The notes under the pieces: generated by a model
Told to the model about the DNA's origin: nothing
The model's database searches: none
Seen by the model: only the letters and a program-made list of their open reading frames with translations
In this document: piece after piece, positions 1 through 11,387 of the stretch
Layout: each line of letters opens with the position of its first letter
How positions within the stretch are numbered: position 1 is the first letter of the stretch
From: Eukaryota sp. TZLM1-RC
Taxonomy: Eukaryota; Metamonada: BaSk clade
Assembly (NCBI GenBank): GCA_040285825.1
Contig: JAUPSS010000003.1
Coordinates: 2,108,001 to 2,172,000, forward strand
DNA length: 64,000 nucleotides
Reading direction: 5' to 3'
Position numbers and translations under genes: made by a program

Positions 1-527
1 AAAATAGAAAACACAATTCTATTTTGCCAAAACAATCTGTTGAAATTTCTCCCAGTTCTTCTCTTTACAATCAACTCAAAATCATCCAAAAAACGTAAAG
101 CAGTTGGTGCAGGTGAACCAAAAAGGGAAAATACAAATGGATACAAATTGTATTTTGCATGTTGTAGACTGGCCAATTTGGACAAAGGTTCATTGTATTT
201 TTTGAATTTAAAATTTTCAGCATTTGAAAGGGGATTATGAATTTCAGAATTAACAAGCCTTTCATTTGAGGCATTACAAGGATCAACAGACATTACATCC
301 AATAAAATGAAGCTTCCATCTAATCCAGGTAATATGACATCACCTCTATTATTCTTATGAAAATCATTTTCAGCATCAAACAGATTTGACAACAGAGGTT
401 CCAAGAAGGATTCAATTCTATGAGATTTACACATACAATATAACTGGTCTCTTACAGCATCATGAACCTTGCTTCTAAAAGTAATAAAATGTTTACAATT
501 TAACAAATGAGTAATTGTAATTTCTCA
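1..527 (-). pseudogene. Family A RLE-retrotransposon 3' fragment, cut by window edge
   Basis: Minus-strand translation gives the endonuclease part of family A: the HLLNCKH half of the zinc ribbon, the RGDVILPG and LLDVMSVDP nuclease motifs, and part of the conserved C-terminal helix block (FWQNRIVFSIF). The true C-terminus lies outside the window. The right end breaks off at about 527, in the zinc-ribbon region, and runs into a patchwork of short A pieces. It matches 17724-18235 closely, so it belongs to a large duplication. It is a truncated copy with no start. Confidence 0.85.
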
Positions 528-592
528 CCTCTATTGATTGAGGAAAACATTTGTATTTTTTGAATTAAAAATTTTCAGCATTTGAAAGGGGA
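528..592 (-). repeat. Mosaic of short family A pieces
   Basis: About 65 bp is made of at least three short family A pieces that are not adjacent in the element: a bit of the nuclease region, a bit from the region before the zinc ribbon, and a bit around the conserved GNPLSNAENF-coding stretch. The same arrangement recurs at 18251-18315, and as its reverse complement at 27138-27195, so it was made once and then copied. Confidence 0.6.
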
Positions 593-708
593 TCTTTAGC
601 AATTAATTGTTTTGATGTAGGGGAGGCAGGTTTTGAGGATGTGGAGTTTTAATTGTGTATTTCATATTTGTTGTTGAATAAAAATAAAAAGAAATTTAAA
701 CAAAAAAA
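593..708 (+). mobile_element. Family B 3'-end fragment (about 115 bp)
   Basis: This holds the last codons of family B (ending FEDVEF and a TAA stop), its 3' untranslated region with AATAAA, and an A-rich tail at 702-708. It lies inside family A sequence in the opposite orientation. The same B tail inside A occurs at 18316-18431 and, inverted, at 27024-27136. Confidence 0.75.
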
Positions 709-1161
709 TCCAGGTAATATAACATCACCTCTATTATTCTTATGAAAATCATCTTCAGCATCAAACAGATTTGACAACAGAGGTTCCAAGAAGGATTCAA
801 TTCTATGAGATTTACACATACAATATAACTGGTCTCTTACAGCATCATGAACCTTGCTTCTAAAAGTAATAAAATGTTTACAATTTAACAAATGAGTAGT
901 TGTAATTTTTCGAGAACATTTACAAATTAAATTATGAGGTAAATTATCAGGCCAGATAAAGGAACGAAATCTCATATTCAGAGTCCAAGCAGAATCGGAT
1001 AAGAGAGTACCATAAACTTGTGGAATTGTTGTTACTAAGGCAGAAGAAGTACTGTCACACATATCTTGTAAAAGATTTGCAAAAGCAGGATTCTTTTTCT
1101 TGGCCAAGCCAAGTCTAACATCAAAATCCAAGCTTTCAAAAATCTTTGACAATTTTTGTTG
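709..1161 (-). pseudogene. Family A RLE-domain fragment
   Basis: On the minus strand this reads from QQKLSKIFESLDFD through the zinc ribbon (ICKC...HLLNC) to the nuclease LPG motif, then stops where the family B tail was inserted. It is 5' truncated at 1161, followed by a 12-nt filler and then a piece of the zinc-finger-coding region of another A copy. It is nearly identical to 18432-18885. Confidence 0.8.
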
Positions 1162-1364
1162 AATCTGCAAATCTTTCGTGAATCTGCAACATCTTTTTTG
1201 CAAAATGGACAACAAAAATTACTGTTTTCAGAAGGGGAAGAAGAGGGAACACTAGAAGCATTTAACTGTTGATCGTCAGAAACATTATTTTCAGCACCTT
1301 TCACAACGGCAACAGCTGGAACAGAACATTTGAGAATTTGTTGAGCAGATTTTAATTCAAATTC
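1162..1364 (-). pseudogene. Family A zinc-finger-region fragment with junction filler
   Basis: 1162-1173 is a 12-nt filler. 1174-1185 is the motif TTTCGTGAATCT, which is a 12-bp TSD in the parallel copy at 17562/18898. The rest encodes, on the minus strand, the linker before the second zinc finger and its CPFCKK knuckle. The open frame that crosses the junction (1215 down to 649) is a fusion made by the insertion, not a natural protein. Confidence 0.7.
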
Positions 1365-1371
1365 ACCTCTA

Positions 1372-2299
1372 TTTTTTTTTACAAAATTTTAATTTTATTC
1401 AAAACCTATAAATCAACATCTAAAAAATCCATCTCTCCCAAAACAAAAACACTAGATGCAACTCTCTCATAGTGAGATCCAAGAGAAAGCAAAGCATCAG
1501 AAACCATCTTCAACATCCCCTTAAAAATAGAAAACACAATTCTATTTTGCCAAAACAATCTGTTGAAATTTCTCCCAGTTCTTCTCTTTTAGATCAATTC
1601 AAAATCATCCAAAAAACGTAAAGCAGTTGGTGCAAGTGAACCAAAAAAGGAAAATACAAATGGATACAAATTGTATTTTGCATGTTGTAGACTGGCCAAT
1701 TTGGACAAAGGTTCATTGTATTTTTTGAATTTAAAATTTTCAGCATTTGAAAGGGGATTATGAATTTCAGAATTAACAAGCCTTTCATTTGAGGCATTAC
1801 AAGGATCAACAGACATTACATCCAATAAAATGAAGCTTCCATCTAATCCAGGTAATATGACATCACCTCTATTATTCTTATGAAAATCATTTTCAGCATC
1901 AAACAGATTTGACAACAGAGGTTCCAAGAAGGATTCAATTCTATGAGATTTACACATACAATATAACTGGTCTCTTACAGCATCATGAACCTTGCTTCTA
2001 AAAGTAATAAAATGTTTACAATTTAACAAATGAGTAGTTGTAATTTTTCGAGAACATTTACAAATTAAATTATGAGGTAAATTATTAGGCCAGATAAAGG
2101 AACGAAATCTCATATTCAGAGTCCAAGCAGAATCGGATAAGAGAGTACCATAAACTTGTGGAATTGTTGTTACTAAGGCAGAAGAAGTACTGTCACACAT
2201 ATCTTGTAAAAGATTTGCAAAAGCAGGATTCTTTTTCTTGGCCAAGCCAAGTCTAACATCAAAATCCAAGCTTTCAAAAATCTTTGACAATTTTTGTTG
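1372..2299 (-). mobile_element. Family A 5'-truncated copy, tandem unit 1
   Basis: A T-run (the poly(A) tail on the minus strand) at 1372-1380 is followed by the A 3' UTR and the C-terminal RLE domain ending FLDVDL, up to QQKLSKIF at the 5' break. An open minus frame of 254 codons (2353-1589) crosses the 5' junction. It ends early because TTAGATCAA replaces TTTACAATC near 1587, putting a stop in the usual V-K-R-R stretch. Confidence 0.8.
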
Positions 2300-2502
2300 A
2301 ATCTGCAAATCTTTCGTGAATCTGCAACATCTTTTTTGCAAAATGGACAACAAAAATTACTGTTTTCAGAAGGGGAAGAAGAGGGAACACTAGAAGCATT
2401 TAACTGTTGATCGTCAGAAACATTATTTTCAGCACCTTTCACAACGGCAACAGCTGGAACAGAACATTTGAGAATTTGTTGAGCAGATTTTAATTCAAAT
2501 TC
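2300..2502 (-). pseudogene. Family A zinc-finger-region fragment, second tandem copy
   Basis: This repeats 1162-1364 at an offset of 1138 bp, including the filler and the TTTCGTGAATCT motif at 2312-2323. With 1372-2299 it shows that a 1138-bp block was duplicated in tandem here. The related region at 18-20 kb carries the block only once. Confidence 0.75.
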
Positions 2503-2509
2503 ACCTCTA

Positions 2510-3440
2510 TTTTTTTTTTACAAAATTTTAATTTTATTCAAAACCTATAAATCAACATCTAAAAAATCCATCTCTCCCAAAACAAAAACACTAGATGCAA
2601 CTCTCTCATAGTGAGATCCAAGAGAAAGCAAAGCATCAGAAACCATCTTCAACATCCCCTTAAAAATAGAAAACACAATTCTATTTTGCCAAAACAATCT
2701 GTTGAAATTTCTCCCAGTTCTTCTCTTTACAATCAATTCAAAATCATCCAAAAAACGTAAAGCAGTTGGTGCAAGTGAACCAAAAAAGGAAAATACAAAT
2801 GGATACAAATTGTATTTTGCATGTTGTAGACTGGCCAATTTGGACAAAGGTTCATTGTATTTTTTGAATTTAAAATTTTCAGCATTTGAAAGGGGATTAT
2901 GAATTTCAGAATTAACAAGCCTTTCATTTGAGGCATTACAAGGATCAACAGACATTACATCCAATAAAATGAAGCTTCCATCTAATCCAGGTAATATGAC
3001 ATCACCTCTATTATTCTTATGAAAATCATTTTCAGCATCAAACAGATTTGACAACAGAGGTTCCAAGAAGGATTCAATTCTATGAGATTTACACATACAA
3101 TATAACTGGTCTCTTACAGCATCATGAACCTTGCTTCTAAAAAGTAATAAAATGTTTACAATTTAACAAATGAGTAGTTGTAATTTTTCGAGAACATTTA
3201 CAAATTAAATTATGAGGTAAATTATTAGGCCAGATAAAGGAACGAAATCTCATATTCAGAGTCCAAGCAGAATCGGATAAGAGAGTACCATAAACTTGTG
3301 GAATTGTTGTTACTAAGGCAGAAGAAGTACTGTCACACATATCTTGTAAAAAGATTTGCAAAAGCGGGATTCTTTTTCTTGGCCAAGCCAAGTCTAACAT
3401 CAAAATCCAAGCTTTCAAAAATCTTTGACAATTTTTGTTG
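2510..3440 (-). mobile_element. Family A 5'-truncated copy, tandem unit 2
   Basis: T-run at 2510-2519, family A 3' UTR, then the RLE domain on the minus strand. One-base additions in runs near 3139 and 3351 break the frame into segments of 183 and 93 codons. It ends at 3440 with the same 5' break and 12-nt filler as its neighbours, directly against the leader of a plus-strand A element. It parallels 19095-20025. Confidence 0.8.
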
Positions 3441-3460
3441 AATCTGCAAATCTTTTTTTT

Positions 3461-3537
3461 CTCCCTCCCTTAGTCAACCCTCTCATATTTCACTTTCTGT
3501 CAAGGCGTCAAAGTCTTACTGTTTCTCTGTCAAAACG
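3461..3537 (+). promoter_or_regulatory. 5' leader of family A element
   Basis: A T-run and the pyrimidine tract CTCCCTCCCT are followed by about 65 nt up to the ATG at 3538. The leader recurs before every full-length A or B copy (20046, 27670, 32546, 42635, 46384, 49311, 54877), so it marks the real 5' end. It probably carries promoter or translation signals; the tract resembles a terminal-oligopyrimidine start. The role is inferred. Confidence 0.55.
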
Positions 3538-5571
3538 ATGCCATTGGCTGATAGTGACTCTGATACTGATTGGAACTCCCGAGTAAAGATTCTACCAGTC
3601 AGATCAAGCTCATCCTCTTCACTTCCCCACTCTCCCCACAATACAAGCTATGCTCGAAATTCATCTCAAAAAAATTTTCATTCAAAAACTGATCATTGTA
3701 CCAGAAAAACCACACAAAAAACACAATTACGATCCTTACGTTCTGTTGCGCGTTCCATTGACAACTCCTTTTCTCGAAATTTGTTTGCTCCAGCTGAAAT
3801 TGGAAAAAGTCAAAAATCTATTTCTACTTTTAACTCACCAATTGACAAAATAGAAATAACAGAAAAAATAAAACCTTTACCATTAAAAGGTTCTAAAAAA
3901 TGTTCGATTTGTGGTATCAGTGGTCATAATTTGAGAACATGCCCTGAAAAACAAAAAAGAGAAATTGAATTAAAATCTGCTCAACAAATTCTTGAATGTT
4001 CTGTTCCAGCTGATGCCGTTGTGAAAGGTGCTGAAAATAATGTTTCTGACGATCAACATTTAAATGCTTCTAGTGCTCACTCTTCTTCCCCTTCTGAAAA
4101 CAGAAATTTTTGTTGTCCATTTTGCAAAAAGATGTTATAGATTCAAGAAATGGTCGAAAACTTCTGTTTTGTACGAATTGTAAAGCCGTTGATACCGTAA
4201 GACCCCCGATCCGGATCCCAGTAGAAATTAGCCCCGCCAGCACAATCCCCTTCTCAATGGAAATGAGAAATTTTACTTCTGAATTGAAAAATAATAAGTG
4301 GAATATTTCATCCTTCTGGAAATATTTTGCTCGAAAAAACAAAAATTGTTTTAAGAAAAATTTGGAAATAGAAGAATTGTAAAATCAAAAATTTGCCGAA
4401 AATTGTGCTTACGTGGTCGTTATGGTGCCGCAAAGCAGTCCTTGTTTTCCTCTTCTTTGGCTGATGCAAACTCTGATACCCTTGAAAAACTTCAAAAGTT
4501 GCATCCTCAAGAAAATTTCAAGTGCAGCAAGCCTGATGTGTGTCCTTTTTGGATTGAAAATCCTATTACTGCAATTGAAGTTCTTAAAGCTATTCAAAAA
4601 TTACCAAAGGGGAAAGCAGCAGGCCCATCTGGAATTTCTTTTGATCTCTTAAAAATAGCATGTTCCAGTGCTCCTGAAATTGCTGATGATCTAGCCCATT
4701 ATTTTCAACAATTAATTGTTTTGAAAATTAATCCTCCATTTGAATTACTCGCTGCACGTCTGATTGCTTTAGTAAAGCCTGGAAACGGAATCAAACCTGA
4801 TGGAATACGCCCAATTGCTGTTGGTGAATCTCTTTCTCGTTTGCTAGCATCAATTGTCTTCGATCGTGTCAAAGACAAAGCTTCTACATTTTTGAATCCT
4901 CATCAATTTGGAATCAAAACAATTGATGGTGCTTCTGTTGCTGCTATTGCCTCTGATACCTTTTTTAATGCAGAGGAAAATAATTTTATTTTTAATCTCG
5001 ACTTTAAAAATGCCTTTAATTCTGTAAAGCGAGAAGCAATTTTTGAAGTTATTAAATCTGATTTTCCTGAGCTATCGAGTTTTTTTTACCATTTTTATGG
5101 GAAAGAATCGGATTTAATTTTTAATTCATTTGGTCTTAAATCATCTTCTGGTGTGAAGCAAGGTGATCCTTTGGGCCCGTTATTATTTTGTTTAGCTATT
5201 CACAAAACTTTAAATATCATTAAGCACAAATACCCTTCTATAAAAATAGTTGCTTATATGGATGATATATCCTTGATTGGTTCATTTGATTTACTAGAAT
5301 TGGTTGCTCAAGAAATTGCCGATTCATATAAAAATATTGGGCTTCATCTTAATGCCAGCAAATGCCTTCTGATTGGATCTTCTGCTCAAGATCTCGTGAT
5401 AAACGATTCTATTGTCCCTTTTACTAATTATAGTAGTGATGCTTTTAAGTTCCTTGGTTGTTGGTTAGGAAACGTGCCTCAAATTCAGAATGAATTACAA
5501 GTTATTTTGGAAAAAATGAAAATTGAACTTGATTCAATTTCTTCTTTAGATATAGAAAAAAACATATTAAT
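3538..5571 (+). pseudogene. Family A N-terminus and reverse transcriptase, frameshifted
   Basis: This encodes the family A protein from MPLADSDSD through the CCHC knuckle (CSICGISGH), the C2C2 finger (CPFC...CTNC) and the RT core: LDFKNAF (motif A), SSGVKQGDPLGP (B), AYMDD (C). One-base losses in A-runs near 4130 and 4355 break the frame, which is intact in the sister copy at 20123. At about 5571, in the thumb-coding LDIEK stretch, it changes into family C. It is a non-functional chimera as assembled. Confidence 0.85.
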
Positions 5572-5580
5572 TTATATTTA

Positions 5581-6767
5581 TTTCTTCAGAAGATTGCCTT
5601 GGTTTATTGACCAAATTTTTTTCAACCAAATATTATCTGGTCAACGCAAGTACCCAGAAGAATTAAGAAGTTCTCGTTTGACTGCACTTGTCAAAAATTC
5701 AAAAATGGATGTTCGTCCTATTGCAGTCTCTGAGAGCTTACATAATATTTTTTTCTGCGTGTTGCTTAAGCAGGTTCAATGAAAAAAAGCTAAAAAGATT
5801 TTTATTACCCTTTCAATATGGTATAAATACTACAGATGGAGTCTCTTCAGCGATTTTTGCTACTGATGTCTTATTTTCGTCAAAAATGAATCCAATGTTT
5901 GCATGTCATTGGATTTTTAGTAATGCTTTCAATTCGCTAAGTCGTCGCAGTATCCATGGTGCTCTATTGCAATATATGCCAGAATTAATACCATATTTTC
6001 AATCAACATATTGCACATATTCTAATTTACATTTTGGTAACAACATTTTGATTTCATCAAGTGGCGTAAAAGCAAGGAGATCCGTTAGGACCTCTTTTTG
6101 TTTTGTTTGGCCATTCATCCTATTCTACTGCAAATTCAAGAGATGTTTCCTTCACTAAAAAAATGATTGCATATATGGATGATGTTGTGCTTATTGGTGA
6201 ATTAAATATTGTGAAAAAAAGCAACTGTATGTTTTAAAGAATTATTTACCAAAATTGGTCTCCGACTTAATTTTCTTAAATGTGTTTTGTTATCGAATTC
6301 TCCAGTTTCCACAATAATTGATGATATTGAAATTCAAGCCAAATTATATTCAATTGATGCTATTCGTCATTTGGGTTCGTTTTTAGGAAATAATGATGAA
6401 ATTACCAAAAAATTGTTTGAAAAGTTGAACTCAATTTCTGACAAAATTGACCGAATGATGAATTTAGATATAAAAAAACACATCAAATTTACCATTATAA
6501 GACTGTGTTTTAGTTCCAATTTTAATCATATATTTCGATCTACAAATCCTCTCGTCACTAGACCTTTGGCTCAAAAGTTTAATGAGTTACGTGCAAAAGT
6601 TCTGTCTCAATTACTGGGATGTAAAATGTTTCAAATTCCAGATCATGCTTACCTTAGTCCACAATATGGTGGTTTAGGGTGGACGAAGGCTTCTATTCTT
6701 ACCTCGTGTGCTTTTGTTGGTGGATGCAGAAATGCAATCTTTGAAAGAAAAATGTATTTGTTCGAAT
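5581..6767 (+). pseudogene. Family C reverse transcriptase fragment, many frameshifts
   Basis: Family C RT from the finger region (VRPIAVSESL) through a motif A region (FSNAFNSLSRR), QGDPLGP and AYMDDVVLIG to the thumb. Compared with 22165-23340 it carries one-base additions in homopolymers at about 5750, 5795, 5877, 5910, 6070, 6100, 6165 and 6220. Every change lengthens a run, which looks more like a systematic sequencing or assembly error than random decay. The remaining open frame is 6287-7315, which runs on into the A insertion. Confidence 0.8.
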
Positions 6768-8141
6768 TTTTTATGCTTAAAATTTGCTACACTGGGAGAA
6801 TAACCCACATTTTGAGATCTTGTGCTCCTTCCATAGCATTAGATTTTTGTCGTTCTTTTAATTCATTGAGAACAGAATTTTTTGCTGATTTATTGGATGT
6901 AGAACCAGGAATGTTGAAAAGCCATTTATTTTCTTCAGCAAATTTGGGGGGTATTGGATTTACTAAATCTTCAATTTTGTGTCAATCAGCATTCTTGGGT
7001 GGTGGCAAAAATTTTATTTATGAATTTTCTCGTAGATTTCCTGATGATTCTCATCTGTTAGTCCCCAATTGTAGTCCCTATTTGTATGAGTTATCTTGTG
7101 AACTTGAAAAATTACCGCCACAAATTTGGACCAAATGTTTTCCTCAATCAATTCAAGAAATTCCAAACCGATCTCTATTTAATTTACAGTTTTGCTGTAA
7201 AAAGCTTCAACAAAAATTGTCAAAGATTTTTGAAAGCTTGGATTTTGATGTTAGACTTGGCTTGGCCAAGAAAAAGAATCCCGCTTTTGCAAATCTTTTT
7301 ACAAGATATGTGTGACAGTACTTCTTCTGCCTTAGTAACAACAATTCCACAAGTTTATGGTACTCTCTTATCCGATTCTGCTTGGACTCTGAATATGAGA
7401 TTTCGTTCCTTTATCTGGCCTGATAATTTACCTCATAATTTAATTTGTAAATGTTCTCGAGAAATTACAACTACTCATTTGTTAAATTGTAAACATTTTA
7501 TTACTTTTAGAAGCAAGGTTCATGATGCTGTAAGAGACCAGTTATATTGTATGTGTAAATCTCATAGAATTGAATCCTTCTTGGAACCTTTGTTGTCAAA
7601 TCTGTTTGATGCTGAAAATGATTTTCATAAGAATAATAGAGGTGATGTCATATTACCTGGATTAGATGGAAGCTTCATTTTATTGGATGTAATGTCTGTT
7701 GATCCTTGTAATGCCTCAAATGAAAGGCTTGTTAATTCTGAAATTCATAATCCCCTTTCAAATGCTGAAAATTTTAAATTCAAAAAATACAATGAACCTT
7801 TGTCCAAATTGGCCAGTCTACAGCATGCAAAATACAATTTGTATCCATTTGTATTTTCCCTTTTGGTTCACTTGCACCAACTGCTTTACGTTTTTTGGAT
7901 GATTTTGAAATGATTGTAAAGAGAAGAACTGGCAGAAATTTCAACAGATTGTTTTGGCAAAATAGAATTGTGTTTTCTATTTTTAAGGGGATGTTGAAGA
8001 TGGTTTCTGATGCTTTGCTTTCTCTTGGATCTCACTATGAGAGAGTTGCATCTAGTGTTTTTGTTTTGGGAGAGATGGATTTTTTAGATGTTGATTTATA
8101 GGTTTAGAATAAAATTAAATTTTAAAAAAAAAAAAAAAAAA
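6768..8141 (+). mobile_element. Family A 5'-truncated insertion with poly(A) tail
   Basis: A 1.37-kb 3' part of family A interrupts the family C frame. The equivalent locus at 23336-23345 lacks it and shows the empty site (TTCGAATTCACC). The copy starts at the recurrent A break near the CATATTAAATT stretch, carries the complete RLE domain to the stop at 8098-8100, the AATAAA region, and an A18 tail at 8124-8141. AATT appears on both sides and may be a short TSD. Frame breaks lie near 7300 and 7861. Confidence 0.85.
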
Positions 8142-8826
8142 TTCACCTCAACTCACTTTGCGCCATGCTCTAAATTGCTCTAAATTGATAACTTATCGTT
8201 CTTCATTACATGATGCTGTTAGAGACACTGTTTTCAATATGGCACAAACTGCAAGGATATCGTGTATCAAAGAGCCCCTGCTGAAAGAAACACTTTCTCT
8301 GAATAATTTTGGTTCTGATGATAGAGGTGATGTATACTGTGATTGGATTGATAATTCTGAAGCTATTGTTGACTTTGTCTCATGTAATGTTGCAAACGAT
8401 ACTTTGGTTCACAGAAGAAAACTTAATCCTGTGGCTGCTCTGGATTTTAAAGCAAAAGAAAAACATAGAAAATATGATAAAGAAATTGAAGATGCAAATA
8501 TCGATAGAAATACACAGCTGGTTTTTATTGCTTTTCCATTTTCGATAAATGGAAGATTATCAGTTGAAGCAGAAACTTTTTTGGATGACTTCCAAAAAAT
8601 GGTGAAAGAAAAAACAATGAAAAGATTTGATATTTTTTTATGGCGTTCACGGATTCAATTTGCCATTATTAATAGATTACCGCGGTTTTTCAATCGAATT
8701 AGAGAAGCTTTAGCTAGACAGCAAGCAAATCAAGATTTTGTAGAGGAAATCTTGGTTTAATGATAGTCGTCCCATTAGTTATGATTTAATTTAATCAAGT
8801 GTGCAAATTCAATAAATTAACTTATA
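8142..8826 (+). pseudogene. Family C endonuclease domain and 3' end
   Basis: This is the continuation of family C beyond the A insertion. The open frame 8158-8760 encodes the zinc-ribbon end (LRHALNC), the RGDVYCDW and IVDFVSC nuclease motifs and a C-terminus VEEILV. The 3' UTR ends in TTCAATAAATTA. The 5' part of the ribbon is missing because GGCRNAIFE is joined directly to the KCICSN region in this copy and its sister. An internal deletion in the ancestor is inferred. Confidence 0.8.
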
Positions 8827-10290
8827 TAAAAAAACATATTAAATTTTTCATGCTTAAAATTTGCTACACTGGGAGAATGACCCACATTTTGAGATCTTGT
8901 GCTCCTTCCATAGCATTAGATTTTTGTCGTTCTTTTAATTCATTGAGAACAGAATTTTTTGCTGATTTATTGGATGTAGAACCAGGGATGTTGAAAAGCC
9001 ATTTATTTTCTTCAGCAAATTTGGGTGGTATTGGATTTACTAAGTCTTCAATTTTGTGTCAATCAGCATTCTTGGGTGGTGGCAAAAATTTTATTTATGA
9101 ATTTTCTCGTAGATTTCCTGATGATTCTCATCTGTTAGTTCCCAATTGCAGTTCTTATTTGTATGAGTTATCTTGTGAACTTGAAAAATTGCCGCCACAA
9201 ATTTGGACCAAATGTTTTCCTCAATCAATTCAAGAAATTCCAAACCGATCTCTTTTTAATTTACAGTTTTGCTGTAAAAAGCTTCAACAAAAATTGTCAA
9301 AGATTTTTGAAAGCTTGGATTTTGATGTTAGACTTGGCTTGGCCAAGAAAAAGAATCCCGCTTTTGCAAATCTTTTACAAGATATGCGTGACAGTACTTC
9401 TTCTGCCTTAGTAACAACAATTCCACAAGTTTATGGTACTCTCTTATCCGATTCTGCTTGGACTCTGAATATGAGATTTCGTTCCTTTATCTGGCCTGAT
9501 AATTTACCTCATAATTTAATTTGTAAATGTTCTCGAGAAATTACAACTACTGATTTGTTAAATTAATTTATTGAATTTGCACACTTGATTAAATTAAATC
9601 ATAACTAATGGGACGACTATCATTAAACCAAGGTTTGTTAAATTGTAAACATTTTATTACTTTTAGAAGCAAGGTTCATGATGCTGTGAGAGACCAGTTA
9701 TATTGTATGTGTAAATCTCATAGAATTGAATCCTTCTTGGAACCTCTGTTGTCAAATCTGTTTGATGCTGAAGATGATTTTCATAAGAATAATGGAGGTG
9801 ATGTTATATTACCTGGATTAGATGGAAGTTTCATTTTAGTGGATGTAATGTCTGTTGATCCTTGTAATGCCTCAAATGAAAGGCTAGTTAATTCTGAAAT
9901 TCATAATCCCCTTTCAAATGCTGAAAATCTTAAATTGAAAAAATACAATGAACCTTTGTCCAAATTGGCCAGTCTACAGCATGCAAAATACAATTTGTAT
10001 CCATTTGTATTTTCCCTTTTTGGTTCACTTGCACCAACTGCTTTACGTTTTTTGGATGATTTTGAAATGATTGTAAAGAGAAGAACTGGGAGAAATTTCA
10101 ACAGATTGTTTTGGCAAAATAGAATTGTGTTTTCTATTTTTAAGGGGATGTTGAAGATGGTTTCTGATGCTTTGCTTTCTCTTGGATCTCACTATGAGAG
10201 AGTTGCATCTAGTGTTTTTGTTCTGGGAGAGATGGATTTTTTAGATGTTGATTTATAGGTTTTGAATAAAATTAAAATTTTGTTAAAAAA
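8827..10290 (+). mobile_element. Family A 5'-truncated copy interrupted by a family C tail
   Basis: This starts at the recurrent A break (AAACATATTAAATTT), directly after a family C 3' end. It encodes the thumb, connection, zinc ribbon and RLE. The frame is open over 8799-9566, then is cut by the 69-bp insertion at 9565-9633, and continues over 9634-10258 to the FLDVDL stop. AATAAA and a short A-run follow at 10285-10290. The matching copy at 24026-25408 lacks the insertion. Confidence 0.85.
9565..9633 (-). mobile_element. 69-bp family C 3'-end insertion with 11-bp TSD
   Basis: Only the last codons and 3' UTR of family C are present, inserted in reverse orientation into family A. TTTGTTAAATT flanks it at 9554-9564 and 9634-9644, a perfect 11-bp TSD. 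There is no homopolymer tail. This is an extremely 5'-truncated retrotransposition event. Confidence 0.85.
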
Positions 10291-10307
10291 TCTGCAAATC
10301 TTTCGTT
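10291..10307. other. Junction filler
   Basis: Seventeen bases (TCTGCAAATCTTTCGTT) between a family A tail and family B. They match the filler plus TSD seen at 1162-1180 and 18886-18904, so a scrap of that composite was caught between two elements. Confidence 0.5.
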
Positions 10308-11326
10308 AATTCCCACTCGATCACTTCCAAATTTACGTTTTTGCTTGAAAAAGCTTCAGCACCATCTGGTTAAATTATATGAAGGCTTGGATTATGAAGT
10401 AAGACTTGGCTTGGCCAAAACTAAAAATCCCGCTTTCGGTAATTTTTTAAAGGATATTCGTCATAGTTCAGCTGCTGCTTTAGTAACTCAAGTTCCCTCT
10501 GTTTATGGACTTTTGTTAAAAGACAATGAATGGCTTCTAAACATGCGTTTTCGTTGTTTTCTGTGGCCAAACAATTTGCCCAATCATTTAACTTGTAAAT
10601 GTGGTAAACCTCTTTTGTTTACTCATCTTTTGAACTGTAAACATTTCATTACGTTTAGAAGCAAAGTGCATAATAACGTCAGGGACCAAATTTATGTAAT
10701 GTGCAAATCATATCGTGTAGATTCCTTTTTAGAACCGCTGTTATCAAAATTAATTCTTGATGATCCCAATATTGATAGTACGCGTTACAACAGAGCTTCT
10801 ATGGGTCTGACTAGAGGTGATCTAGTTGTTCCTGGTTTAAATGGTAGTTTTACTATTTTGGACGCCATGTCTATTGACCCTTGTAATTCCTCTAACGAAC
10901 ATTTCATTAACTCGGATGTAAATAATCCTCTTCTTGCAGGCGAAAAATATAAAATTGCTAAATATGCGAAACCCATTTCCTCGGTTAATGAAAATTCTCA
11001 TGCCCAATATAATTTATGTCCATTTGTTTTTTTCTTTGCTTGGATCTCTAGGTAAGGCTGCTATGGCTTTCCTTGAGGATTTTGTTGTAGTTGTAAAGGA
11101 AAGAACTGGAAGAATTTTCAATCGTGTTTACTGGCAAAACAGGATTGTATTTTCTATTTTTAAGGGAATGGTAACACTAATTTCTGATTTACTATCTTCT
11201 TTTTGGGAAATTTTCTGAATCTTTAGCGATTAATTGTTTTGATGTAGGGGAGGCAGGTTTTGAGGATGTGGAGTTTTAATTGTGTATTTCATATTTGTTG
11301 TTGAATAAAAAGTTTTAGAAAAAAAA
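10308..11326 (+). pseudogene. Family B endonuclease domain and 3' end
   Basis: Family B from KKLQHHLVKLYEGLDYEV through the zinc ribbon (TCKCGKP...HLLNC), the RGDLVVPGLNG and ILDAMSIDP nuclease motifs to its C-terminal block. Extra bases near 11035 and 11203 shift the frame (open parts 10345-11055 and 10934-11218). The 3' UTR has TTGAATAAAA and an A-run to 11326. It forms one arm of an inverted repeat with 12260-13290. Confidence 0.85.
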
Positions 11327-11387
11327 TCTTTCGTGAATCTTTTTTTTTTAATTTATTTTTATTCAACAACAAATATGAAATACAATT
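11327..11387 (-). mobile_element. 46-bp family B 3' end, opposite orientation
   Basis: After the motif ATCTTTCGTGAATCT comes a T-run (11341-11349) and the last 40 or so bases of family B on the minus strand. Two B tails therefore meet tail to tail across a copy of the recurrent target motif. Family C sequence follows at once. Confidence 0.65.

Noticed and set aside
71-286. Many 60-90-codon open frames repeated across the window (for example the 66- and 71-codon frames over the family A nuclease region)
   Set aside because: They overlap the real RLE frame on the same DNA and recur only because family A recurs; their products have no coherent motifs.
1372-3440. Satellite DNA or a CRISPR-like array
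   Set aside because: The repeat unit of about 1.1 kb is a family A fragment with its own T-run; there is no short repeat-spacer pattern.
3461-3537. LTR or retroviral interpretation of the repeated leader
   Set aside because: The leader occurs only at 5' ends, 3' ends have poly(A), and there is no protease, integrase or RNase H; this is a non-LTR organisation.
4120-6240. Programmed ribosomal frameshifting as explanation of split ORFs
   Set aside because: Break positions differ between copies and fall in homopolymers; sister copies have the same region in one frame.
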